Assembly (NCBI GenBank): GCA_017893485.1
Contig: CM030363.1
Span: forward strand, 109,983,073-110,047,072
From: Hemerocallis citrina
Taxonomy: Eukaryota; Streptophyta; Magnoliopsida; Asparagales; Asphodelaceae
Reading direction: 5' to 3'
Length of the DNA: 64,000 bases
Made by a program: the position numbers and the translations under genes. Shown piece by piece: positions 1-10,812 of this stretch (position 1 is the first letter of the stretch; each line of letters opens with the position of its first letter). The notes under the pieces were generated by a model, which ran no database searches, was not told where the DNA came from, and saw only the letters and a list, made by a program, of their open reading frames with translations.

Positions 1-1137
1 TTTGTTGATCTAAAATCTTCAATAGTTGTTTCTTATCGGATAAGTTCAACTGTAATCCTTCTAGTACCTCTGGTAGTTTGTGATTCAGATCTGACATGTA
101 TTTTCTCAACATAGATACATGAAATACATTATTTACCTATGCCAGTTCTTCCAGCGACTCTTGCCTATATGCAGTCTTTCCAATTCTCTTCTGGATATAC
201 CTTGGTGCCAACTTACCTCCCTTCCCGAATCTGATCACATTCTTTGTTGGAGATACCTTCAGAAATACATAATCCCCCTCTTCGAACTCAAGCTCTCTTC
301 TCCGAGTGTCAACATAACTTTTCTGCCTACTCTGAGCTTTCTCTATCCTTCTTCGAATTAGTTCAATTTTCTCAAAAGTTTGATGCACGATTTATGGCAT
401 GCACATCTGCTGCTCTCCTACTTCATACCAACAAATGGACGTTCGACATTTCCTTCCATAAAGTGCTTCATATGGTGTCATACCAATAGTAGCCTGGTAG
501 CTATTATTGTAGGCGAATTCTACCACTAAGTACCTTTTCCAGTTTCCTCCAAAGTCCATGACACAGGACCTTAAAATGTCTTCCAGTACTCAATTCACCT
601 GTTTGACTGTTCATCCGTCTGCGGGTGGAAAGCTCTGTTGAAGTCTGTTATTGTCCCTCATGGTTGCTTGTAGTCTCTTCCAGAATCGCAATGGTAACCT
701 TGCATCCCTATCTAAGACAATCGTTACTGGCACTCCATGAACATTCACTATCATTTCGATGTATACCTCGGCAAACTTTTCTAGCGACCCAATAATTTTT
801 ATTGCAACACACTGATTTGGTCAACCGATCCAATGTCACCCATTTCCAGTCGTTATCCTTTGGACTTCTAGGTAGGCCTATAATGAAATCCATGCTTATA
901 TTATCCAACTTTCATTCTGGAATAGGCAGTGGCTGTAGAAATCCTGCATGCTTCTGATTTTATGACAGGTGAGACAATTACCCATAATATTTGCTTTATC
1001 TCTCTTGATGCTCGACCACCAAAAATGTTGTTTGGTGTCTTTATAAAATTTGGTAATCCAAGGTGTGTCGACAATAAAGTGGTGTGTGCTTCATGTAGAA
1101 TGCTTTCCTCCAGGTTTGTCCTTTTAGGCACACACAA
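1..1137 (-). pseudogene. E1 integrase remnant
   Basis: Translated pieces on the minus strand match the E2 integrase in order. 901-1137 holds the zinc-binding part (ESILHEAHTTLLSTHLG), 708-908 the catalytic core start ([13 protein letters not shown]), 137-388 the C-terminal region (EEGDYVFLKVSP, GKGGKLAPRYI), and 1-118 the stretch before the chromodomain (SMLRKYMSDLNHKLPEV). Frames change several times and stops occur, so no integrase can be made. The chromodomain itself would lie left of the window. Confidence 0.8.
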
Positions 1138-1299
1138 TATTTCTCCTAACTAGAGGACTCCATCTTTCACCTGGAATTCTAATAACTTGCCTGCAATAAC
1201 AAGTTCCTTCTGTATTTCTGGGTCAAACTTCTTTCCTTTGATGATCTGGTCTTTCAAGGTAGACTGAAGTCTTAATTGTGCCTAGATTCTGCACTATTA

Positions 1300-2083
1300 C
1301 CTTGATTTCTGTTTAGTCTAAGTCTTTCGCCAATTCTTTCTGTATTGCAATTAAACTAGAAAAACTACTGTTTCTGCTAAGGGCATCTACTACCATGTTT
1401 TCCTTCCCAGGGTGGTACTTGATTTCAGGGTGAATTCCTCCAGTACTTCTAACAACCGCCCCTGCCTCAGATTCACTGTCTTTCCGTATACATAGTGTCT
1501 TTGTTGCTTTAGAGCGAATATCATTGTGGCTAATTCCAAGTCGTGAGTTTGGTAGTTCTTCTCATGCGGTCAAAGCTATCTAGACCCATAAGCCATCACC
1601 CTTTCCTCTTGCATGAGGACACAACCCAATCCCCTGAGTGAAGTGGCACTATAAATATCATGGTCTTTGTCTGACTGATGTAGTACCAGCACTGGTGATG
1701 TGATCAGCTTCTCTTTCAACTCCTGAAATCTTTCCTCACACTTTCTGGTCCAAATGAAGTTCACATTCTTCTTTTTCATTCCTATTAACGGTGTGACTAT
1801 CTGTGCATATACTTGGATAAACCGTGGATAGTATCCTGTCAATCCCAAGAAACTCATGATTTCCTTCACAATCGTAGATTGAGGCCAATCATTTATTGCT
1901 GCTATTTTCTGCGGGGCAATGGATACTCCCTCCTTAGATAGGATATGGCCGAGAAATGCCACTTTGGTCTTCCAGAAATCACACTTGGATAATTTTGCGA
2001 ATAATTCCTACTCTTACTGCTTCTTCAACACTTCTACTGATTGTTTTTCTTGATCTTCTTTTGTCTTCGAGTACACAAGAATG
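1300..2083 (-). pseudogene. E1 RT C-terminus and RNase H remnant
   Basis: The longest open piece, 1576-1962, reads AFLGHILSKEGVSIAPQK, then [13 protein letters not shown] (RT thumb/connection), then the RNase H start with DIYSATSLRGLGCVLMQ. In E2 the matching motif is [17 protein letters not shown], so the first catalytic Asp of RNase H reads Ala-Thr here. Sequence from 2083 continues directly into the RT palm half at 2753 once the LINE insertion is removed. Below 1576 the RNase H end is fragmented. Confidence 0.78.
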
Positions 2084-2094
2084 TCATCGATGAA
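2084..2094. repeat. Target-site duplication of the RTE LINE (partner 2753-2763)
   Basis: TCATCGATGAA occurs at 2084-2094 and again at 2753-2763, exactly bracketing the LINE fragment. Removing the insert and one copy restores the FIDDILVYS reading of the E1 reverse transcriptase, which supports the duplication. Confidence 0.9.
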
Positions 2095-2752
2095 CAAAAA
2101 CAAAAACAACAACAAAGCCTTTTTCCTAACTAGTTGGGGTCGACTACATAAATTCTAGTTTTCCATTCTGCTCGGTTTAGCGCAATATCTTCTGTAATGT
2201 CACAAGCTATCATATTTTTTTCACCGTTTCCATCCAAATTAGTTTAGGTCTTCCTCTACCCTCACTACTTATCAAATCACTCTTTATAATAGGGGCGCCC
2301 TACTAGGTCTACGTGTGACATGTCCAAACAACCTGAGGCGATTCTCTCTTAACTTATCTTGGATTGGATTTACCTTTAGCATGTCTCGTATATGCTCGTT
2401 TCTAATTCTATCCTTCCTTGTTTTACAACACATCCATCTTAGCATCCTTATCTCTGCTACACTTATTTTTTGGACTTGTTGTTTCTTTGTTTCCCAACAC
2501 TCTGCTCCATACGTCATTGCTGGTCTAACATTCATCCTATAAATAATTTCCCTTAACTTCAAAGGTATACGTTTGTCACACAAAACACCACTGACACTTC
2601 TCCACTTAAGCCACCCTTCTTGGATCCTATGTATAACATCTTCACAAATCTCCCTATCTCTTTGTATAATCGAGCCTAAATATCGGAAACGGTATCTCTT
2701 AGGTATCTCTTGGCCATCAAGTTTCACTACTTCCTCAGTTTTGTTCTGAATA
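2095..2752 (-). mobile_element. 5'-truncated RTE-type LINE inserted in E1
   Basis: This 658-bp non-LTR fragment on the minus strand is flanked by an 11-bp duplication. Its 3' end reads GTCGACCCCAACTAGTT, then AAAGGCTTTGTTGTTG and a T/G-rich tail; this GTCGACCCCAACT...TTG-repeat end is typical of plant RTE LINEs. It encodes only the end of a non-LTR RT ORF. The severe 5' truncation is normal for target-primed reverse transcription. The insertion post-dates E1. Confidence 0.88.
2284..2750 (-). pseudogene. RTE LINE reverse transcriptase, C-terminal fragment
   Basis: The minus strand encodes the end of a plant RTE ORF2: FRYLGSIIQRDREI, LREIIYRMNVRPAMTYG, MLRWMCCKTRKDRIRNEHI and LRENRLRLFGHVTRRP. 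These are familiar tail motifs of plant non-LTR RTs. The catalytic palm with YADD is missing because of 5' truncation. By chance the fragment is in frame with the upstream E1 RT (MDMMNRILHS to FIDD), giving a 177-codon chimeric ORF with no likely function. Confidence 0.88.
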
Positions 2753-3530
2753 TCATCGATGAATACCATGATAAATGAGTCAATATACGAGTGTAGGATT
2801 CGGTTCATCATGTCCATAAAAGATTAATGGTGCATTAGTTACTTCGAATGGCATGACCAAGAACTCGTATTGTCCATGTCGAGTTCTAAAAGACATCTTA
2901 TGTATGTCTTCCTCCTTGACACGAACCTGATGATAGCTCGATCGTACATTGATCTTGGAGAATACTACTACTCCCTGAAGTCGATCAAACATATCGTAGA
3001 TCTGAGGTATCGAGTATTTGTTTTGAACCGTAACTTTGTTCAACTCATGGTAATCGATGCTCATCCTCACTGATCTGTCCTTCACTTGCAACACCAGCAC
3101 TTCCCATGGTGAAGCACTACATCTAATGAATCTCATTTCTAACAATTCTTCAATTTACTTCTTGACTTCATCTTGCTTTACGGGTGCCGTCATGTATGTC
3201 ACTTTGGATACTAGAGCACTTCCTGGTTGTAGAACAATACTAAACCCGACGTCTCGATGAGGTGGCAATACAGGTAGAGCATCCAAAATACTGTCGGAAT
3301 GTCTTGAACTACTACAATTTTCTTGATTTCTTCACGAATCTTCCTCTTTAGTAAAGTTGCTACTACTCCTTTGTACCTATTCTTTCCTTGGAATGCAACT
3401 TTGGGTCTTCTTGGTGCTTTCACTACCACCTTCTTATCTTTACACTTGATAGTAGCATTGTAGATTGTCATCCAATCTATTCCAATAATTACGTGAACTC
3501 CTAGAACATCCAGTTCAATAAGATATATTC
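2753..3530 (-). pseudogene. E1 RT N-terminal half and protease C-terminal half
   Basis: 2780-3145 on the minus strand encodes RT fingers/palm: SVRMSIDYHELNKVTVQNKYSIP, broken here only by my quoting limit into motifs SIDYHELNK and FSKINVRSSYHQVRV, then [16 protein letters not shown]. About 3211-3530 encodes the end of the protease and its spacer: GVHVIIGIDWMTIYNATI and VVVKAPRRPKVAFQGK, matching E2 at 10813-10930. The start of the protease, with its catalytic Asp, is absent because of a deletion near 3530. The piece is therefore inactive. Confidence 0.8.
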
Positions 3531-4190
3531 CCAAAATTCTTCTACGCAGTTCAGCCACCTCTTCTTGGAGCTGTTCATGACACTGCTTGGACTTCCTCTT
3601 TTCCTCTTGAAACATTCCTCACTTGAGTGAACAAACATGTCGTACAAATTTGGAATCCCTTGAGGCTTCTGACCTCGGTCTCCAAAAATGATATAAGTTG
3701 TTGGTCTTCCAATCGTTGTTCCTCAAGCTGGCTCAACCTCCACTGGTACCTGACCAGCTGATGTCGAAATTCGGTCATCTTATACTGCTTGCTGCCAAGG
3801 GTCTGAGAAAGAACAATAGATTCATCTTAAGAACTCAATGGGTGTGGAGTGAAGGGAAAAGATTCAGCATCCGAAGACTCCAGGGGATCTTCACCATTGG
3901 AGTCTTCTTCAGGGATTCACTTCTTCAGGTTCCTCCTCCTCAGGATCCACTCCCTTAATATCCACAAAAGATTTCTCCTCTTCTAAGACTTCCATAGGAT
4001 TATGACTATCTAACATTCCACATAGGAAGAGAAAAAGAGGGGATCGGTCTATGTATAGGGTAACACAAATGTGAGGTTGGAACGCAACTCTTGCATTTAT
4101 GACGGCCCTACTACCCCAAAATAAGTCCAAAATGCATCGAGAGTCATCCGAGCTCATTTCCCGTACTATGTTTATTACTACTAATAGAAG
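3531..4190 (-). pseudogene. E1 leader ORF remnant (acidic, coiled-coil)
   Basis: Between the PBS and the protease remnant the minus strand encodes an acidic stretch (DIKGVDPEEEEPEEVNP, ending at 3909) and then coiled-coil segments (RHQLVRYQWRLSQLEEQRL; CHEQLQEEVAELRRRIL). This is the counterpart of the E2 ORF at 8888-9346. The coil runs without a break into protease sequence at about 3530, so gag and the protease N-terminus have been deleted. Function unknown. Confidence 0.6.
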
Positions 4191-4194
4191 TCGA

Positions 4195-4205
4195 CTCTGA
4201 TACCA
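4195..4205 (-). other. E1 primer-binding site (initiator Met tRNA type)
   Basis: The minus strand reads TGGTATCAGAG just after the LTR end GATGTTAACA (4208), with two bases between. This is the usual plant initiator-tRNA-Met PBS, and it fixes the 5' LTR boundary and the element's orientation. Confidence 0.85.
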
Positions 4206-4207
4206 AC

Positions 4208-5434
4208 TGTTAACATCCCAGATTCCATACACTAGAAATCCTTGACACATCCAAAATATTTTACTTAAATTGAGTACAAATCACAGTACAATTCACAGGG
4301 AAAAAATAAAACTTTAATCGCATTACATTTTGTTACAAATCCAAAAATTTCTACAAATGAAATTCCATCTAGTTTACATCATTCAAAATCTCAAACTTCT
4401 ACTTGGATACATAACATATCTCAAATCCACGCCACCAACGATCAAATGATCATGCAAAAACTACCAACTGTGGGCACGTCAGTTGCGGCAACTGACCCAA
4501 ATATGATGATAACAACGATCTCTAACTTTCACAACAATCAAAATCTATGCCAAATAATATGAATATCTAAAGTGTAAATATTCTAGGTATGTTGGTGTAG
4601 GCCATAATCCTAAAACTCTAATGCACAAAGATGCACACAATGATCTTTTCTAATGCACCCTTATTTAAAACCATATGCCGCCCATACAATATAGTTTCCG
4701 AATGCAAGCTATATACTACCATTTCTCCTAATTAAAGAGTTCATCCCCTTGCTATGCATACTTATCCCTGTGACAAAATATTCAAGACATAGGAATCCGT
4801 GGGTAATCCATTGCATCTATTAATCCTTCTAAGGGTACCGCCCACAATGCGACATTCTGTGAATTTATTCCCCTTCTAGGCGCAATGAGTATTCCTCACC
4901 CTGAAAAGTTGGTGGAATACCTCACGTAAACTAATTATTTCAGGGTACGTCCTCGATCACGAACATCTCGTGAGATTTTGCTTCCATCTCGGAATACTGG
5001 AGATCTATCTCACTCCACAGATAATTCTGAAGCTTATTTCAGCTCCCATCTTGGAATACTAGAGATTCATCACTCCACAGATCATTCTAGAGCTCGCACT
5101 TCACTCTTGTTTCGTCACGTCTCCTTTCTAGTGTCTGTCCTTACAAATGTCAATAACACAGCCTAGAGCTAGAGTCTTTCTACAAACCTATGCCAACAAC
5201 ACTAGTATTACACTCAATATCCAAAGCTCATTCAAACTCTAGAGCTCACACCTTAGTTTATGGAGCTAGCTATGAACTAGGTATCTTAGCAACAAATTAA
5301 TCCATTGGTAATTAGAATAAGGGAAATAAGGGTACTAGTCGCTCAAGAATTTCTAGTTCAAGTTATATGCTAGGCTACACATAATCTCATTATATCCCAT
5401 CTCTCTACTTTATGTGACTCACAAACATTGCTCG
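4208..5434 (-). repeat. E1 5' LTR, proximal part
   Basis: This is the 3' part (about 1.2 kb) of the E1 5' LTR, ending in ...TTAACA at 4208 on the minus strand. It is cut at 5434 by E2 and resumes at 17314. It shares blocks with the other Tekay-type LTRs, such as the GTGCCCACAG-type stretch near 4470. Short ORFs here (for example 4978-5166) are not coding. No gene. Confidence 0.82.
5430..5434. repeat. Target-site duplication of E2 (partner 17309-17313)
   Basis: GCTCG stands immediately before the E2 5' LTR and again immediately after its 3' LTR. It is a perfect 5-bp duplication inside the E1 LTR. Confidence 0.92.
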
Positions 5435-8400
5435 TATAGCATAATGGATTTTCAAATCCCATTTAAATTAGAATCTGTTTAATTTTACGTGTTGTGCACG
5501 TGCAAATTTATGCATGTATTTTTCCAAAAATATTTCATAAACTAGTAGTCTTAGTTCTTCTCATTTTAATTTAGAAAACTTAATTTGATCCTAGGCCTAT
5601 TTGTCTCTTTGTAGCCCACATTAATTAATTAATTCATTCATTCATTTGAGCCCATGGTTAGTTAGCCCATTAGTGAGCCCATTTAATTTAATTACTCTTT
5701 TAAATAATCTAACTTGTAGTTTTGATTCATTCTATGAACAAATAACTTAATTAACATGAACAACTTGTGAAATGAGGGACACTAGGTGGCACGTGCTTGC
5801 ACTAGAGTGTGCAATGCACACCCTTTGGTGTAGGCCGGATAATGCTAGAGAGGAGAGGGAGAGTGGATGAGGTGGAGAGTGGTTACTTTCATCATGGGAA
5901 GTTATTTCAACTCCCTAGTTCATTTAAGCCCTTGATCCTTAACAATTTGATCTAATCCTAAACCTTTATTCCCACTAAAATTTTGTATAAATACCCCCCC
6001 TACACTACTTATCCTTGTAACTAGAATTGAAAAAGAAAGAAAGAAAAAAATACAAGTTAGTGAGACAAAAGATTAAGGAGTTTGTGAGATTAAAAGATTG
6101 AGTGCAAAATTGTGTGTTCCCTCACCTAGAAGATTGGCCGGCCATTACCAAGGAACAAGAAGAAGGAGTTCCATCAACAACAAGCTAGACCGGAGAAGCA
6201 ACTTGGTGGCTCAAATTAGGAGGAGAATGCCCTTTTATTCATTCTAGGAAATTCCCTAGGACCTTTTGTGTGTTTCTCTCCATTTGAGGTGGGTCACATT
6301 CTTAAACTTCTAATTAGAATACCATGCTAAGCTTTGTATGATAAGATTAAGAAGAAATGATTGAACTATTTATGTGGTGTGAAAGTGAGACATTGTGATA
6401 ATTGTGATAATGCATGTTAAAAGAATGTTAATTAATTGTAAAATTATGATTGTTAGTTTAAAATCTACCATGCCATCATGCTTTATTTGGTTGCTATATG
6501 CTAAATTAAAAGTTAGGCTTGTATGCGAAATAGTTGAAATAAGAATTGTGAAATTATGATGTTGATTATTGGTTTGATAAAAAGCATGAAAAAGGAGTTT
6601 TTATTACTGAAATAAATGTGTAATGTCCATGAAAAATATTATAATTGATTTAAGAAAATTTTAGAGGCAATTTGTAGCAAGAATATGTGGTTTTTCCCTA
6701 AAATTGAAATTAAGTAGTGGAATGCAATTAGAGAGTAAAAAATTGTGTTTTTATATCAAAAATGAAATTTTATTTCGCTGAAATGCTGTGATAAGAAGAA
6801 AATTAAATTCTAGAGTTTTTGAATAAATTTGGAGAAGAAGAGAACACAAAGATATTCATTTTTGTAGAAAATCGAAATAACAGAGAACTGAGTTTTGACT
6901 CTAAAAACTTCACTTATTATCGATCAGGTTACTTAGACCATTTGGTCGATGACTGTGTTGGGCGCTTACTGTAGCTATGGGTCGACCTCAGTGGTCGCTA
7001 GTACGAAACATGGGCTCTGCCCTTTTGTTTCTCATTTTTTTCAATAAAATCCGAATACCGAGATTTAATTTAAGTTAATTAAACCCCCTGTTTTCAATGC
7101 TGTGGTGCCTTGGCTGTTCTTGTTTTCGGTGGTTGTTGGTTCTCTCGGGTCGTGGGTTTGACTCAGGGTCTTGGCACTTTAAAACATATTTTTTGGCTTT
7201 TGGGCATTTAAATTGATATTTTGGGATATTTTAAATCCAAAAAAAATATTGTAATTAATCTAAATTATGTGGAGCCTATGAAAAATAATTGTGTATTATC
7301 TGACTAATTTGAGTAAAATTGCATAAAGTGATAATTATAAAATATGAAAAGTGATTTAGTTTTTGTGAGAAATTTACTAAGTTATAAACGATAAATTTCG
7401 AATGAAGGGAAATCTAAGTGTTTTGATTATGGGCTTTTATGCATTTAATTGTTTGAATTTGTGTGCACTTTAAAGAATGATGAAAAGTATAATTTTTGTG
7501 ATTTGAATTAAGTAAAGTAAATGAACAATTGTATGTGAATCTAATGGATTATTGAAATAGAACTTTGAACATGAAATGCATGAATTGAAATTGAACCTTA
7601 TGTATGAAATATTGATTCATAGAAAAGAATGGAAATCATGTTGATTATGAAAGAGAATTTATAATTATGAAGACTCAAATTTTGTGATTATGAAGTGAAA
7701 TTGAGAACTAGAGTGTAGCTAAACCTCATACTGGCATTTTAATGAAATATTGTTGAAATGAAATTGGAAATGAAAAGACCAAGTTTGGGTCATGTTGTAT
7801 AAATTGTTATGACCGGTATAGTGGGAGTGCTAACTCTAGGGGATTTATTTTTATTCATGATTTAAATAAAAGAATGTATTAGATACATAGTGAAGATGTG
7901 ATGAAAGTAAGAGAAAAATATGAGTATGAGGGCCATTGGAATGCCGATGGAGGAAATTCACAGGATGTCCCATGATGAGTCATGAGTAGGACGTGGATAC
8001 TGATCCAGAGTACCATCCCAGTGGCGACGCTTATGGGGTGGTCTAGTGACTACGGGTGGTGCTATGTCTATGGTAGGAGGTGAAATCACCACAGGATGCT
8101 TGCATGATGAGTCATGTGATAGTGCGTTGGGATTCTCTCTAGGGCGTCTAGACATGGGCTCGCAACTCATAGAACACCTAGGATACTTACCGTAGTTACA
8201 AGTAGTAAATTAAGTCATGGTGAGGGATTGAACCCTACAAGATGAAGAACGGTTAAGGGCTTTCCCTCGGACCTATTTAGTATGGGCTGCATAGACTCTG
8301 AACAAGTGCGCATTAGTATCATATACTATAAATAACTGCATTAAGGACTAAGAGCACAATCACAACACGACATCAATAGGATAGTCCCCGTAGCTATGTT

Positions 8401-8728
8401 TTGTGATAAGTTTGTGCTTTTCCAAGTAAGAGAAAGTTGATGTATTATATCCTAACGTTAGTTGAATGAACGGACGTGCCCACAGTTTCTATGCAGGATA
8501 AAGTGAGTGACAAGATTAAAGTATGCATGCTGTTTAAAGAATGATTTCAAGTGTTGTACATTTTATTCTCGTAAATTATTGTAAATTGCTTCTGCTGTAT
8601 AAGTGTAAATGTAAATGTAACTCTGATGTAAAGTAAAGTTTTTAATTCCTTGTGAAATTGTATGAAGTGAAGTGTAAAGATCCTGTGGAACTTCGAATTC
8701 GGTTGTATTTGGAATTCGGGGTGTTATA
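5435..8728 (+). repeat. E2 5' LTR
   Basis: A 3294-bp LTR from TATAGCATAATGG to GGGGTGTTATA; the copy at 13985 begins TATAACATCC. It holds a TATA box at 5986-5993, two CACGTG motifs near 5493 and 5791, a CT/A-rich untranslated leader, and a conserved GAGGGATTGAACCCTAC block near 8224 that recurs in S1 and S2. The minus-strand ORF at 7958-8170 recurs in the 3' LTR only because the LTRs are copies. No gene. Confidence 0.92.
5986..5993 (+). promoter_or_regulatory. TATA box of E2 5' LTR
   Basis: TATAAATA followed directly by a C-tract (ACCCCCCC), with a CT/GA-rich leader about 30-60 bp downstream. The same TATAAATACCC arrangement occurs in the 3' LTR (14536-14543). It is the likely U3 core promoter. 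Confidence 0.7.
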
Positions 8729-8731
8729 GAG

Positions 8732-8743
8732 TGGTATCAGAGC
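8732..8743 (+). other. E2 primer-binding site
   Basis: TGGTATCAGAGC lies three bases after the 5' LTR end (8728). It complements the 3' end of plant initiator tRNA-Met, the usual primer for chromoviruses. Confidence 0.93.
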
Positions 8744-8887
8744 ACGCTTTCAAGTAGTACAAATTTATAAGGAACGACACCGTAGAAGTGGACATTAGCA
8801 TATTGAGTATGGAAATTTAAATATATTTCACTTACATTTGTCTTGCTCTATGATTGATATTTCTTCTTCTCCTCCCCTTTTTCTAAG

Positions 8888-9346
8888 ATGGCGGACCACT
8901 TCGACCTAGCTGATGATGATAACTGGCACATAATCGAGGAGGATTACTACCCTGGGCAAGCAGATTCCGATGAAGAAGTCCCTGAGGAATATAAGGAGGA
9001 ATGGCCTGAATCCCAAGAAATCACTCCACCTCCGGATTCATCAAATGATTCCTTTGACGAGGAAGAGCCGGTTCCAAGCAGTCTCATTTCATCTCTTCAG
9101 AGGCAAGTAGAGACTCAGCGAGAGCGAACAGAGCTACTGCAGACCCAGTGTGCGAAATGCAAGGAGGATATTGCAACTCTTAGTCATCGTGTTTGGGACC
9201 TCGAGAAAAGGAAGAACAAGTACGATGTACTGAAAGACGAAGTGGCAGAACGAAGGGAAGAGGGAGAACATGTATGATATACTGAAGGAAGAAGTGGCAG
9301 AACTACGGGAAGAGCTTCGAGAAGCCAAGAGGAACCATAGGAACTA
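8888..9346 (+). CDS. E2 leader ORF upstream of gag: acidic N-terminus plus coiled coil, unknown function
   Basis: An ATG at 8888 opens a 129-codon ORF before gag. Residues 1-70 are strongly acidic (MADHFDLADDDNWHIIEED; later EEVPEEYKEEWPESQE). Residues 75-125 have heptad-like charged/leucine spacing (SSLQRQVETQRERTELLQ) with a CAKC pair. The frame stops at 9277, but the same coil continues in another frame to 9346 (LKEEVAELREELREAKRN). A stretch of about 42 bp encoding YDVLKDEVAERREE is duplicated around 9219-9311, which probably caused the shift. E1 has a counterpart at 3531-3990. I do not recognise the family. It could be an accessory protein or an N-terminal extension of Gag. Confidence 0.6.
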
Positions 9347-9472
9347 GATTGTTGTATCTTCTTACTATTTTTATTTTGATGTCAACAAATGTTTTAAATT
9401 TGAATGTACAAAGTTTGAATTTAATGAAATGAAGGAATTGATTTAAATTCATGTTTTGTTACTTCAAATTTA

Positions 9473-10503
9473 ATGGATCTCTTGCATCAGAACATGGCTG
9501 GACAAAGAGCTAGAAGCAGTGAAGGACTTGACTTGGAAACAGAACTAGCGAGAGTCTATCAGACACTCAATGTCATTGCCATGAATCAGAACCAAAGGGA
9601 GGTGCCTGCATATCCAGTTCCTGAAGCAATGAAGCTTTTGGAATCATTCAAGCGGATGAAATCACCAGTATTTGAAGGGAAGTTAGACCCAGATGCGGCT
9701 GATAATTGGATCCGGCAAGTAGAGACTATCTTCGAAGTCTTGAAAACTCCAGAGGGCAGCAAGGTGAAGTTGGCTGCACTGCAGTTCGAGAAGGACGTAA
9801 CTGTTTGGTGGCAGTCGATGAAACAGACGATGGGAGATGTTGTTCTTGGCTAGAAAGAATTCTTGGACGAATTCCGCAGTCATTATTTTTCATAAGATGT
9901 CCAAGAGAAGAAGGTCATGGAATTTCTGGCAATGCAGCAGGGCAGCATGTCGGTTATGGAGTATGAGACAAGATTTACTTAGCTCTCAAGATATGCACCC
10001 GAATTGTGATGGACGAGGCAAAGAAAGCTCAGAAGTTCAAGCACGGTCTAAGGCCAAGTCTGAGATCCAAGATGATACCCCTTGGTATCAGGAGGTCTGA
10101 CAAGTTGGTCAAGCGAGCTGCAGCTACGGAGGAAGACATGGAGTTGTTTTATGCCGTTCAGAACAGGAGGAACGACTAGCATGTTGGGAAGAGGCCCGCA
10201 GTTTCTAGCAATTTCAGGGGACAACCTCCAGCTCAAAAGTTCAAACCGGCCGGGGTGAATGCTGTTAACATGGCTGGAAGACCTAGAAATGGTTTTGTGA
10301 AATCTCAGATGATGACTTGTTTTAACTGTGGAGAGACAGGCCACTACAAGTCTTATTGCCCAAAGTTGCGAGATGTCGTCCGTAATGGACCAACACAGCA
10401 AAATGGGAAGAAGCCGTGCCAGCAGGGGCGAGTATTTGCCTTGACTGAAGCTGATGCTGATGAGGTGGATCATGTCATCACTGGTACGAGGGCAAATGTT
10501 TAG
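9473..10503 (+). pseudogene. E2 gag (capsid and zinc knuckle), interrupted
   Basis: The ATG at 9473 opens a Gag reading with LDLETELARVYQTLN, then the retrotransposon capsid signature FEGKLDPDAADNWIRQVE and ALQFEKDVTVWWQSM. A stop at 9851 (TAG where a Trp is usual before KEFLDEF) and frame changes to about 10250 break the capsid C-terminus. The zinc knuckle is intact at about 10318-10359: CFNCGETGHYKSYC, a CX2CX4HX4C motif. The last open segment ends with TAG at 10501-10503. Confidence 0.85.
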
Positions 10504-10539
10504 AAGTTTTCTGTCGTTCTCTTTTTCCTGTTATTTAGT

Positions 10540-10812
10540 GAACTGTTATGTAACGAGTGTATGTTATGTAACAAGAGAACTTTATTTGAATGGAAAGAAA
10601 GCTGTTTTTTTGTTCGATACTGGATTCTCTCATACTTTTGTATCTCCAAAATTTGCTAAAGTCTTGGGAGTAGAATCGAAAGTATTTCCAGGTAAGGTCT
10701 TAGCAGTAGCTACTCCATCAGGGGAGACTTTAACCACTATCGGTACTATGCGGACAGCGAGATCGAGATTGGGAACAGAATTTTTGGAATTGATCTGATT
10801 GAGCTGACTATC
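10540..10812 (+). pseudogene. E2 aspartic protease region
   Basis: The frame that includes GKKAVFLFDTGFSHTFVSPKF carries the retropepsin D-T-G motif (Asp codon 10616-10618). It then reads through KVLGVESKVFPGKVLAVATPSG up to a frame break near 10798. The second half, NVIIGIDWMSVNSASIECK, is read in another frame from 10813. The catalytic triad is conserved, but the domain is split. Confidence 0.8.

Noticed and set aside
2284..2817. A 177-codon ORF that looks like one protein
   Set aside because: It is a chance in-frame join of gypsy RT (above 2752) and an inserted LINE fragment; the flanking duplication shows this.
7958..8170. Minus-strand ORF of 70 codons, also present at 16540-16761
   Set aside because: The two copies are similar only because they lie at the same place in the two E2 LTRs.
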